A stretch of 14,608 nt of DNA. It comes from Erythrobacter sp. UBA2510 (lineage in GTDB: Bacteria > Pseudomonadota > Alphaproteobacteria > Sphingomonadales > Sphingomonadaceae). The notes under the pieces were generated by a model, which had not been told where the DNA came from, searched no databases, and worked only from the letters and a program-made list of their open reading frames with translations. The stretch is taken from positions 11,428 to 26,035 of the forward strand of contig DDNW01000097.1 in the NCBI GenBank assembly GCA_002341345.1, in the 5' to 3' direction. Positions within the stretch are counted from its first letter, which is position 1; each line of letters begins with the position of its first letter. Shown here piece after piece: positions 6,900 to 14,608 of the stretch. The position numbers were made by a program, and so were the translations under genes.

Positions 6900-8240
6900 A
6901 TGAAAACCGATTATTTGTTCAGCGCATGCGCGCTGGCGAGCGCCTGTGCGTCCCCAGCATGGGCGCAGGATAGCGAGCACAATCACGCTCAGCACGGCAC
7001 TGTCATGATGCAGGAGAGCATGGACCATCAGGGAATGGATCATGGCAGCATGAATCACGATCCGATGATGGGTGACGACATGACGGATATGACCGGGATG
7101 GCCGAAATGGCGGGTGAGGGCTCGGGAACGTCGCGCCTCCCTGTGGCCGAGGGCATGATGCCGGGACTGCACTTCGACCTTGGCGGCGGCTGGAATGCAA
7201 TGGCGCACGGTTTTGCCTGGGGTGTCTACACCGACCAGTCGGGCCCGCGTGGCGATTCCGGTGCCTATGTCCAGTCGATGGCCATGCTGACCGCAACGCG
7301 CCAGTTCGACGGCGTGCGGCTGCAAGTCCGTTCGATGCTTTCAGCGGAACCGCTGATGGGGTCGCGCGGCTATCCCAACCTTTTCGCCACCGGGGAGACG
7401 GCCGATGGCGAACCGCTGGTGGACCGCCAGCACCCGCACGACGCCTTCATGGAGCTGGCTGCGCGGCTCGATGTCGATATATCACCCGATACCAGCCTGT
7501 TCCTCTATGGCGGCCCGGTCGCCGAACCCGCACTTGGCCCCTCCGCCTTCATGCATCGCGGATCGGCCAGGCTGAACCCCGAGGCGCCGATCACCCATCA
7601 CTGGTTCGATTCTACCCATATCACCTACGGCGTGCTGACCGGCGGCCTGTCGGGCAAGGCTTGGCAGCTGGAGGCCTCCGCCTTTCGCGGGGCCGAGCCC
7701 GATGAATCCCGCTGGGATATCGAGACCCCGAAGCTCGACAGCTGGTCGGTCCGAGCCACCTTCAGTCCCTCGCCCAACTGGGTCCTGCAGGCCAGCCATG
7801 GCCGGATGAAGGAGCCCGAAGCCCTGCATCCGGGAGAGGATGAGGCGCGCACCACCGCCAGCGTGCAATATGCATCTGCCAATGGCCTCTCTGCGATGCT
7901 CGCCTTCTCGGCCAAGAACCGCGTTCCCGGCGACACGCTGACCGCGTGGCTGGGCGAGGCGAACTGGGACATTACCGACCGGCACACATTGTTCGGCCGG
8001 GTCGAGAACGTGAAGAACGACGAGCTCTTCCACGATCACGACGACCCCCTGCACGACATGGCGTTCCGGGTGACCAAGCTGCAGGCGGGCTATGCCTACA
8101 CCCTGCCGCTGGGCAAGGTCGCGGCGCTGTCGCTGGGCGGCACGGCGGCGACCTTCCTCAAGCCCTCGGCGCTCGACGGTGCATATGGCAAGGACCCTGT
8201 CGGCCTGACCGCATTCGCCAAATTGTCGCTCGGGCGGTAG
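6900..8240 (+). CDS. Outer-membrane-type protein with Met/His-rich N-terminus, probably copper-related
   Basis: A 446-residue protein with a signal peptide (residues 1-22, cleavage after SPAWA). The mature start, about residues 26-70, is packed with possible metal ligands: HNHAQHG, MDHQGMDHGSMNHDPMM and further MxxM spacings, like the N-terminal ligand region of CopB-type proteins. The rest looks like a beta-barrel, with alternating polar/hydrophobic strands and many Gly/aromatic turns. It contains conserved-looking blocks: DRQHPHDAFMELAARLD at 175-191, FLYGGPVAEPALGPSAFMHR at 201-220, and THHWFDSTHITYGVLTGG at 232-249. I recall such blocks in uncharacterised outer membrane proteins near metal-efflux genes, but the core does not match the CopB core I know, so I give no symbol. 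It follows the small Cys/His/Met gene by 53 bases. Outer-membrane copper handling is inferred from ligands and context. Confidence 0.7.
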   Translation: MKTDYLFSACALASACASPAWAQDSEHNHAQHGTVMMQESMDHQGMDHGSMNHDPMMGDDMTDMTGMAEMAGEGSGTSRLPVAEGMMPGLHFDLGGGWNAMAHGFAWGVYTDQSGPRGDSGAYVQSMAMLTATRQFDGVRLQVRSMLSAEPLMGSRGYPNLFATGETADGEPLVDRQHPHDAFMELAARLDVDISPDTSLFLYGGPVAEPALGPSAFMHRGSARLNPEAPITHHWFDSTHITYGVLTGGLSGKAWQLEASAFRGAEPDESRWDIETPKLDSWSVRATFSPSPNWVLQASHGRMKEPEALHPGEDEARTTASVQYASANGLSAMLAFSAKNRVPGDTLTAWLGEANWDITDRHTLFGRVENVKNDELFHDHDDPLHDMAFRVTKLQAGYAYTLPLGKVAALSLGGTAATFLKPSALDGAYGKDPVGLTAFAKLSLGR

Positions 8241-8245
8241 CTTGC

Positions 8246-8298
8246 GCCCCGGTTGGGGCTGTTCCTGAACCGGTTTCAGATGTAACGGCCCCAACCGG
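8246..8298 (+). terminator. Array of competing inverted repeats upstream of alanine dehydrogenase
   Basis: GCCCC-GGTT-GGGGC (8246-8259) is a compact hairpin just after the preceding stop. Its right half also belongs to a second, longer stem: CCGGTTGGGGC (8249-8259) with GCCCCAACCGG (8288-8298), a perfect 11-bp inverted repeat that encloses a third palindrome, AACCGGTT (8268-8275). The first and second stems cannot form together. The compact hairpin lacks a T-tract, so terminator is only one reading; an attenuator or regulator-binding region for ald is the other. Confidence 0.5.
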
Positions 8299-8317
8299 AC
8301 CCGAAGGAGAAAGCCCC

Positions 8318-9433
<1,116 letters not shown>

Positions 9434-9525
9434 CCCGGAAACCTGCGGAAAAACACGGATAAAAAACGTGATTTCCAAACAGGGTTAGTAAAATCTGAAC
9501 ACTTTCCTACGTATTTCCCCGCAGC

Positions 9526-10533
9526 ATGACAGGGGGAAGTCTTCTTCGGCGGCTCGGGCGCTGTTTCAGCGGGACTGAAACACGTGCGGCTCGAGCATGC
9601 TGCCACGTGAGTGGAACAAGCATCAGGCGCGCACCTACGCTCGTGCTGCTCGCAATCGCGGCAGCGTTCGGGCCTGCGGGTGCCGGTGCCGAGGAAGTTT
9701 GCTGGAAACTCGATCCCTACGTCCGCATCGAACTGGCAGCCGTCAGCGCCGATTCCAGCGATCAGGACGGGGAACTCGTCATCAATGGCGATGCAATCAC
9801 CTTCCGCGCGCAGGGCGGTCTCGAATTCGCTGACGGGACCACCAGTTTCAGGGTCGAGGCCGACCGGATCAGTGTTTTCCGGCCGGGCAAGAACCGCCGC
9901 AATACCGACCGCGATCGCTTTACCGCCTCGGTCGAAACCGAAGTGGCCAAAGATGTCCAACTGCGCTTGCAGGGCCGCTATTACGACGACCTCGTCTCCG
10001 CCGAATTTAACGATACCGACGAAAAACAACTCGCCGCACGGGTGACCTATGAACCTGTAAAAGCTCATAGATTTCGTCTAGAAGGCACCTGGCGCGAACG
10101 CGAATATGATGATGGCATGGCACCGGACGGCGGCCCGACAACTGGTTCGGGGCCGCGCGTGGACGTCGAATATCGCCACCGTTTCGGGCGCTACAATTAT
10201 CTGACCTTCGATCTGCGCGCCGAGGAGATCAACTCGGACAATGACGAGCGCCGCTATTCACGGCAGTCGGGCGCCATTTCCTACACCCAGCCGATCACGC
10301 GCAATCTGCGCGTTCGCCCTGCGGTCGAGCTGCGCCATACGCGGTTCGGCGGGCGCATGATCGATGGCGAACCACGCGACGACACGCAGATCATGCCCGA
10401 AGTCGAGGTCCTGTGGTGGCCGGGCGACTGGCGCATCGAGGGCGAAGCGAAATACATCAACGCCTCTTCGAACGATCCCGTGCGCGATCGCGAAGGCTAC
10501 CGCCTGAGCCTGAGCGTGGGACATGTCTTCTGA
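9526..10533 (+). CDS. Probable outer-membrane beta-barrel protein, first gene of the 7TM-ligase operon
   Basis: A 335-residue frame from ATG 9526. A GTG at 9607 gives 308 residues and a more conventional signal peptide (SGTSIRRAPTLVLLAIAAAF, cleavage after GAGA before EEVCW). Neither start has a good ribosome binding site. The mature protein is a series of amphipathic strands rich in Arg, Asp, Glu, Tyr and Gly, e.g. VQLRLQGRYYDDLVSAEF, HRFRLEGTWREREYD, YNYLTFDLRAEEI and LRVRPAVELRHTRFGGR. It ends RLSLSVGHVF, a terminal phenylalanine as in substrates of the BAM insertase. I do not recognise a named family. Its stop overlaps the 7TM gene start by 11 bases (ATG 10523, TGA 10531-10533), so the two are almost certainly one transcription unit. 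The AT-rich 9434-9525 upstream probably contains the promoter, but I could not assign boxes with confidence. Outer-membrane location is inferred. Confidence 0.75.
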   Translation: MTGGSLLRRLGRCFSGTETRAARACCHVSGTSIRRAPTLVLLAIAAAFGPAGAGAEEVCWKLDPYVRIELAAVSADSSDQDGELVINGDAITFRAQGGLEFADGTTSFRVEADRISVFRPGKNRRNTDRDRFTASVETEVAKDVQLRLQGRYYDDLVSAEFNDTDEKQLAARVTYEPVKAHRFRLEGTWREREYDDGMAPDGGPTTGSGPRVDVEYRHRFGRYNYLTFDLRAEEINSDNDERRYSRQSGAISYTQPITRNLRVRPAVELRHTRFGGRMIDGEPRDDTQIMPEVEVLWWPGDWRIEGEAKYINASSNDPVRDREGYRLSLSVGHVF

Positions 10534-11722
10534 ACTGAAGCACCGCATACGCCGGATACTCGAACGGGCGACGCCGCAGATCCGGCGCCCGGCGATTATC
10601 GGCGCCATCGTCCTGCTGATCCTGGCAGGCCTGGCGGCGCTGGGCATGAGCCGTACGGATTCCCCCTTCTCCATGCCATCCGCCCTTGGCGGCGAGGCCG
10701 TTTCCAACGCGGTCTGGGGCCTCAAGCCCGACAATCTGCTGATGGTCCTGCCGATGGGCGCCTTCCTCGTGGTGCTTGCCCGAAGTTTCATCGGCCTGAA
10801 GGCATTCGGCCTGTTCACGCCGATGCTGATCGCGCTCGCCTTCCTCCAGATCGGCCCGGTCTTCGGGCCGGTCGTGCTCATTTCTTCGGTGACAGTTGGC
10901 ATGATCATCGCCCCCTCGCTGCTGCGCCTCAGGATGACGCGCGTGGGCTTTCTGGGCGTGCTGATCTCGCTCGTCGTGCTGGTGCTGACGATGCTGCAGG
11001 AAATCCTCGACCGTGAATTGCAGGTCGACGCTTTCCCCGTGGTCGTCTGCGCGCTGGTAGTCGAACGTTGGTGGAAACAGTGGGAGAAGGACGGCTGGTG
11101 GACCGCGGCACGGATCGCGGGCAACACGTTCGTCCTCGCGCTGGCCATCGAATTCGTGATCGTCAGCCACGTCGCACTCGCCCTGATCGATATTTCACCC
11201 ATGGTCCTGCCCGCCCTCTCGGCGGTCGCGATCGCTATTCTTGGCCGGTATCGCGGGCTTCGCCTGACCGAAATCGGCCGCTTCGCTCCACTCTGGCTGG
11301 AAGGCAACCGCAATGAACGCGCAAAATTCCAAGAGCTTCAGGCTACTAAACCCGAGCCGCCGCCTCCGAAACTCCCACAGCGCAAGGCCCATCCACAAGT
11401 GGGACGAGCCCGTGACGAACCCTGCGACTGGCAGTCGGCGTTCGCAGATATTGCGGTGCTCCAGCCCATCGAAGACGTCAGAATCACCGCAGCCTTTGGC
11501 CCCAAAGCCAAGCGGGCCGGTGATCGACGACATTCTGGGGATCAATCTGCGCAACGCGATCATTGCCAAGTACAATCCGCGCAAGGCGATCGACCGGGCC
11601 CGGGACAAGGTGGCGACCAAGGTGGCGCTGAACGCGCACGATATCGCCACGACCGGAACGATCTGCGTCGTCTCCGAGTATGGCGAATTGATGCAATTCG
11701 ACCCGGTGAAGACGCTTCCTGA
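10523..11722 (+). CDS. 7TM membrane protein of the transglutaminase-fused class, lacking the transglutaminase-like domain
   Basis: The open frame gives 399 residues, but only about 1-258 look like a real domain. After one N-terminal helix (about 24-42) and a 30-residue linker comes the 7TM block seen fused to inactive transglutaminases (PF14402 type). It includes DNLLMVLPMGAFLVVLARSF, FGLFTPMLIALAF at 95-107, FPVVVCALVVERWW at 171-184, and a final helix ending LGRYRGLRLTEIGRF at 240-254. In the usual proteins of about 500 residues the inactive transglutaminase sits between the first helix and the 7TM block; here it is absent. Residues 264-333 are Pro/Arg/Lys-rich and hydrophilic. From about 11520 on the frame is antiphase to the ATP-grasp gene and clearly non-coding. 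The true end may therefore be near 11300-11520, through a frameshift or unrecognised end. The start overlaps the barrel gene by 11 bases. It probably works with the ligase at the inner membrane. Confidence 0.8.
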   Translation: MSSELKHRIRRILERATPQIRRPAIIGAIVLLILAGLAALGMSRTDSPFSMPSALGGEAVSNAVWGLKPDNLLMVLPMGAFLVVLARSFIGLKAFGLFTPMLIALAFLQIGPVFGPVVLISSVTVGMIIAPSLLRLRMTRVGFLGVLISLVVLVLTMLQEILDRELQVDAFPVVVCALVVERWWKQWEKDGWWTAARIAGNTFVLALAIEFVIVSHVALALIDISPMVLPALSAVAIAILGRYRGLRLTEIGRFAPLWLEGNRNERAKFQELQATKPEPPPPKLPQRKAHPQVGRARDEPCDWQSAFADIAVLQPIEDVRITAAFGPKAKRAGDRRHSGDQSAQRDHCQVQSAQGDRPGPGQGGDQGGAERARYRHDRNDLRRLRVWRIDAIRPGEDAS

Positions 11723-12383
11723 CGCCTGGGCGATCAAGCCGGGGCGTGGCTCGCAGGGCGACGGCATCCTGCTGGCCGTGGGCAAGAAGGGCAATAACTG
11801 GGTCAAGGGTTCGGGCACGGAACTGACGCCCGACGACGTCTACAACCACGTGAGGCGGATCGTGGACGGGCAATTTTCCGGCGATTCCGTCGCCGAGGAC
11901 CAGGCGCTGATCGAACCGCTGATCCGCGCCGATCCGGCGATCGCCGGCCTGTGCGACGACGGCCTGCCGGACATCCGGATGATCTGCCTCCACGGCGAAC
12001 CGCTGATGGGCATGCTGCGCCTGCCGACCAACGAGTCGGACGGCAAGGCGAACCTCCACCAGGGCGGGATCGGCGCAGGCGTTGCCCTCGACACCGGCCG
12101 CATCACCCGCGCATTGCAAGGCAAGACCGAACTGACCCATCACCCCGATACCGGAACGCAGCTGATCGGTTTCGAGATTCCGGGGTGGGACAGAATCCTC
12201 GAATTGTCGGCCAAATGTGGCCCCGCCATTGGCCTCGGCTATTGCGGGGTCGACATCGTGGTCGACGAGTTCGAGGGCCCTTTGATCCTCGAGGTCAATG
12301 CCCATCCCGGGATCGAGATCCAGAACATCAACCTGCGCGGTCTGCGCGGTGCGATGGCGCTGATGGGCGAGAACTTCAAATAG
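11520..12383 (+). CDS. ATP-grasp alpha-L-glutamate-ligase-like protein
   Basis: From GTG 11520 the protein is 287 residues, the usual family size, and begins at once with family sequence: VIDDILGINLRNAIIAKYNP. It resembles RimK-related ATP-grasp proteins found beside 7TM/inactive-transglutaminase proteins. ATP-grasp features are AWAIKPGRGSQGDGILLAVG with the nucleotide-binding Lys, LIEPLIRADPAIAGL, DIRMICLHGEPLMGMLRLP, and a Mg-binding end, CGVDIVVDEFEGPLILEVNA with HPGIEIQNINLRGLRG. It should form an amide bond between an acyl phosphate and an amine, probably an amino acid; the substrate is unknown. An ATG at 11313 would add 69 residues rich in Ser, Pro, Arg and Asn with atypical base composition, overlapping the 7TM gene out of phase, so I prefer GTG. 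That GTG lacks a strong ribosome binding site but forms GTGA with a TGA in the third frame. The gene ends 15 bases from convergent opdB. Confidence 0.85.
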   Translation: MIDDILGINLRNAIIAKYNPRKAIDRARDKVATKVALNAHDIATTGTICVVSEYGELMQFDPVKTLPDAWAIKPGRGSQGDGILLAVGKKGNNWVKGSGTELTPDDVYNHVRRIVDGQFSGDSVAEDQALIEPLIRADPAIAGLCDDGLPDIRMICLHGEPLMGMLRLPTNESDGKANLHQGGIGAGVALDTGRITRALQGKTELTHHPDTGTQLIGFEIPGWDRILELSAKCGPAIGLGYCGVDIVVDEFEGPLILEVNAHPGIEIQNINLRGLRGAMALMGENFK

Positions 12384-12398
12384 GTTCGCAGACGGCGC

Positions 12399-14474
12399 TC
12401 AATTTTCAATCCCCAGCTGCCAGAGGATGAATCCGACCTCCTCGGCGGTTTCCTTTAGCCCCTCGAACCGACCGGTCTTGCCCGCATGGCCCGCGCCCAT
12501 ATTGGTCTTCAGGAGCAGCACATTGTCGTCGGTCTTCAGCTCGCGCAGCTTCGCGACCCACTTGGCCGGTTCCCAATAGGTGACGCGCGGATCGTTCAGA
12601 CCAGCCGTCACCAGCATCGGCGGATAGGGTTTCGCCTCCACATGGTCGTAGGGCGAATAGGCCAGGATCGTCTCGAAATCCTCTTTGCTTTCAATGGGGT
12701 TGCCCCATTCCTGCCACTCGCCCGGGGTTAGCGGCAGCGTATCGTCGAGCATGGTGTTGAGCACATCGACGAAGGGCACGTGGGCCACGATCGCACCCCA
12801 CAGTTCGGGCGCCTGGTTGATCACCGCGCCCATCAGCTCGCCGCCCGCCGATCCGCCGCTGGCGCTGATCTTGCCTTCGCTAGTATAGCCGCGCTCGATC
12901 AGCCCGCGCGCCGCATCGACGAAATCGTTGAATGTGTTGGTCCGCCGCTCCAGCTTGCCCGCCAGGTACCATTCTCGCCCCAGATCGTCGCCGCCGCGAA
13001 TATGGGCGATGGCATAGGCCATGCCGCGATCAACGAGGCTGAAGCGCGTGGTCGAGAAACCCGGCGCGACCGCATAGCCATAGGCACCGTAGGAATAGAG
13101 GTGGAGCGGCCCCGCCGGCCCGCCGTTCATTTCGTCGCGATCCTTGCGGTAGAGGATGCTGACCGGAATCTCGGCCCCGTCGCGCGCGGTGACGGTGATC
13201 CGCTCGACCGCATAGAGCGATGGATCATGGCCCGAGGGCACCTCCTGCACCTTCAGCACTTCCAGGCGCTGTTCCGCGACATGATAGTCATAGACCGTCC
13301 CCGGCGTGACCGGCGACTGGTAGACGACGCGAATTTTCTCGACCGCGAATTCAGGGTTGTTGCCGGTCCCCGCGCTATAGGCCTCTTCCGGGAAGGCGAT
13401 CGGCTCTACACGTGACGGATCGTCGTAATAGCGCAGCTGCACCTGATCGAGGCCCGCGAGCCGCCCGTGGGTGACGTAAAAGTCCCTGAACAGCTCGAAC
13501 CCGGTCAGGTAAAAATCGTCCGAGCCTGCGATCAGCGTGGTCCAGTTTCCGGGATCGGCCAGCGGAGCGGTCGCGAGGCGGAAATTCACATGCTCGTCAT
13601 TGGTCAGGACGAACAGCTCTTCATCGCGAATGTCGACATCGTATTCGACGCCCTTCTTGCGCGGTTTGATCAGCACCGGCGCGGCGAAGGGATCGCTGGC
13701 GGGAATAATCCGCACCTCGGAGGTCTCGTTGTCGCCCGCCGCCATCAGCAGCCATTTCTCGTCGGCGGAGAGGCCCGTGTGAACTGTAAATCCTAGCTGA
13801 TCCTCGTGATAGATCTCCACATCCTCGGCCGGATCGCTGCCGATCCGGTGGACGCGGACATTGTCGACCCGCCAGTTCTCGTTGGCGCGGCCATAGACCA
13901 GCATCGTGTCACCTGCGGCCCAGATCAGCGCGCTGTTGGTATCCTCGATCACGTCGGGCAGTTTCTCGCCCGTCTCGAGGTCGACGATATGGACGGTGTA
14001 GCGTTCGGAGCCGTTATTATCGACCGAATAGGCAAGGAGCTTCCCGTTCATGCTGACCGAAACGTCGTTGAGGCTGAAATATTCGTGCCCCTCGGCCAGC
14101 CTGGGCACATCGAGATAACACTGCGTTTCGCCGCCCTTCACCGGCTTGCGGTAATATTTGCTGTATTCGCCGCCTTCCTCGAACTCGACCCAGTAGAGCC
14201 ACTCGCCATCCTTTTGCGGGACCGAGGAATCGTCCTCCTTGATCCGCGCGCGCATCTCTGAAAACAACTTGTCGATCAGCGGCTTATGCGGCGCCATCTG
14301 CGCCTCGAAAAAGGCGTTCTCGGCTTTCAGGTAGTCCAGCACCTGCTCGTCCTCGACCTTGGGATAGCCCGGATCGCGCAGCCACGCATAGGGATCGGAG
14401 ACGGTGATGCCGTGGCGGGTAAAACTGTGCTCGCGGCGCTCGGCGCGCGGCGGCTGGATCGGGGTGTCGTTCAA
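12399..14474 (-). CDS. opdB: Oligopeptidase B (protease II), S9A family serine peptidase
   Basis: A 691-residue protein, full length for the family. Oligopeptidase B cleaves short peptides after basic residues in the cytoplasm; an N-terminal beta-propeller restricts access to an alpha/beta-hydrolase domain. The N-terminus shows RHGITVSDPYAWLRDPGYP (about 20-38); propeller strands run to about residue 410. The hydrolase part has HLYSYGAYGYAVAPGFS, AIAHIRGGDDLGREWYLAGK and the nucleophile elbow SGGSAGGELMGAVINQ with Ser542. VPFVDVLNTMLDDTLPLTPG follows, then Asp628 in NDPRV and His663 in MGAGHAGKTG, completing the triad. The start is TTG at 14474 with no clear ribosome binding site and no ATG or GTG close upstream in frame; it fits the usual family N-terminus. 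Where enterobacterial enzymes read GEFEEWGNP, this one reads GEWQEWGNP. It is convergent with the ligase gene and has no signal peptide. Confidence 0.95.
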   Translation of the reverse strand: MNDTPIQPPRAERREHSFTRHGITVSDPYAWLRDPGYPKVEDEQVLDYLKAENAFFEAQMAPHKPLIDKLFSEMRARIKEDDSSVPQKDGEWLYWVEFEEGGEYSKYYRKPVKGGETQCYLDVPRLAEGHEYFSLNDVSVSMNGKLLAYSVDNNGSERYTVHIVDLETGEKLPDVIEDTNSALIWAAGDTMLVYGRANENWRVDNVRVHRIGSDPAEDVEIYHEDQLGFTVHTGLSADEKWLLMAAGDNETSEVRIIPASDPFAAPVLIKPRKKGVEYDVDIRDEELFVLTNDEHVNFRLATAPLADPGNWTTLIAGSDDFYLTGFELFRDFYVTHGRLAGLDQVQLRYYDDPSRVEPIAFPEEAYSAGTGNNPEFAVEKIRVVYQSPVTPGTVYDYHVAEQRLEVLKVQEVPSGHDPSLYAVERITVTARDGAEIPVSILYRKDRDEMNGGPAGPLHLYSYGAYGYAVAPGFSTTRFSLVDRGMAYAIAHIRGGDDLGREWYLAGKLERRTNTFNDFVDAARGLIERGYTSEGKISASGGSAGGELMGAVINQAPELWGAIVAHVPFVDVLNTMLDDTLPLTPGEWQEWGNPIESKEDFETILAYSPYDHVEAKPYPPMLVTAGLNDPRVTYWEPAKWVAKLRELKTDDNVLLLKTNMGAGHAGKTGRFEGLKETAEEVGFILWQLGIEN

Positions 14475-14551
14475 GGGGAGGCTTTCTTTGTGACTCTGAT
14501 GACAGGTCAGATAGCGAGCGGCGGGAGGAGTGGAAAGGGCGGCCCCCGAGG

Positions 14552-14579
14552 TCTATATCCATTCTTCAAGCGTACCTAA
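14552..14579 (-). promoter_or_regulatory. Candidate opdB promoter
   Basis: On the minus strand, TTAGGT (14579-14574) and TATAGA (14557-14552) are 16 bases apart and would start transcription about 70 bases before the TTG at 14474. On the plus strand the same TATA core reads TATATC (14554-14559), about 46 bases before the ATG at 14606, so the divergent gene could use it too. Both are weak matches. Confidence 0.25.
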
Positions 14580-14588
14580 CCGCACCAT

Positions 14589-14608
14589 AAGGAGGCCCAG
14601 AGGCCATG
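14589..14608 (+). promoter_or_regulatory. Ribosome binding site and start codon of a plus-strand gene leaving the window
   Basis: AAGGAGG (14589-14595) is a near-perfect Shine-Dalgarno sequence, 10 bases before the final ATG (14606-14608). Nothing of the product lies within the window. The gene is divergent from opdB. The 114 bases between the opdB start and this site hold no other gene that I can see. Confidence 0.55.

Noticed and set aside
9434..9525. Promoter boxes (TAAAAT near 9489, various -35 candidates) before the barrel gene
   Set aside because: The region is AT-rich and likely contains a promoter, but no -35/-10 pair had acceptable spacing, so no box is called.

Overview
The window looks like chromosomal core DNA from a GC-rich alphaproteobacterium, most likely Sphingomonadales and close to Erythrobacteraceae. 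This rests on high GC, strong GC bias at third codon positions, the gene types present, and two small secreted proteins of kinds I associate with that order. No database search was possible. I see no rRNA, tRNA, CRISPR array, integrase or transposase.

Layout. (1) 3-902: the 3' end of glnD (PII uridylyltransferase), convergent with a small secreted/membrane protein with an acidic tail (924-1142, minus). (2) 1267-2489: a divergent pair, a YggS-type PLP-homeostasis protein (minus) and a ThiE/TenI-like protein (plus), with only 20 bp between start codons. (3) 2490-2732: a gap holding a long imperfect hairpin. (4) 2733-6501: ftsK, then a RimB-like retropepsin/zinc-protease-family protein and RimK, coupled through an ATGA overlap. 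(5) 6535-8240: a copper-type pair, a small Cys/His/Met-containing secreted protein and an outer-membrane-type protein with a Met/His-rich N-terminus, linked by an inverted repeat that may control translation of the second gene. (6) 8318-9433: alanine dehydrogenase behind an array of competing inverted repeats. (7) 9526-12383: a tightly packed operon of a beta-barrel protein, a 7TM protein of the transglutaminase-fused class that lacks the transglutaminase-like part, and an ATP-grasp alpha-L-glutamate-ligase-like protein. (8) 12399-14474: oligopeptidase B (minus), convergent with the ligase. The last bases hold the ribosome binding site and ATG of a further plus-strand gene.

The part most worth pursuing is the set of peptide-ligase genes: RimB-RimK (5084-6501) and the barrel-7TM-ligase operon (9526-12383). 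In many bacteria the 7TM protein, the ligase-like ATP-grasp and a RimB-family protease are encoded together. Here the protease sits with rimK, the 7TM protein has lost a domain, and an outer-membrane-type barrel gene overlaps the 7TM gene. The 7TM/ligase junction has a large out-of-frame overlap (up to 410 bp) that suggests a frameshift or an unusual dual-coding stretch.
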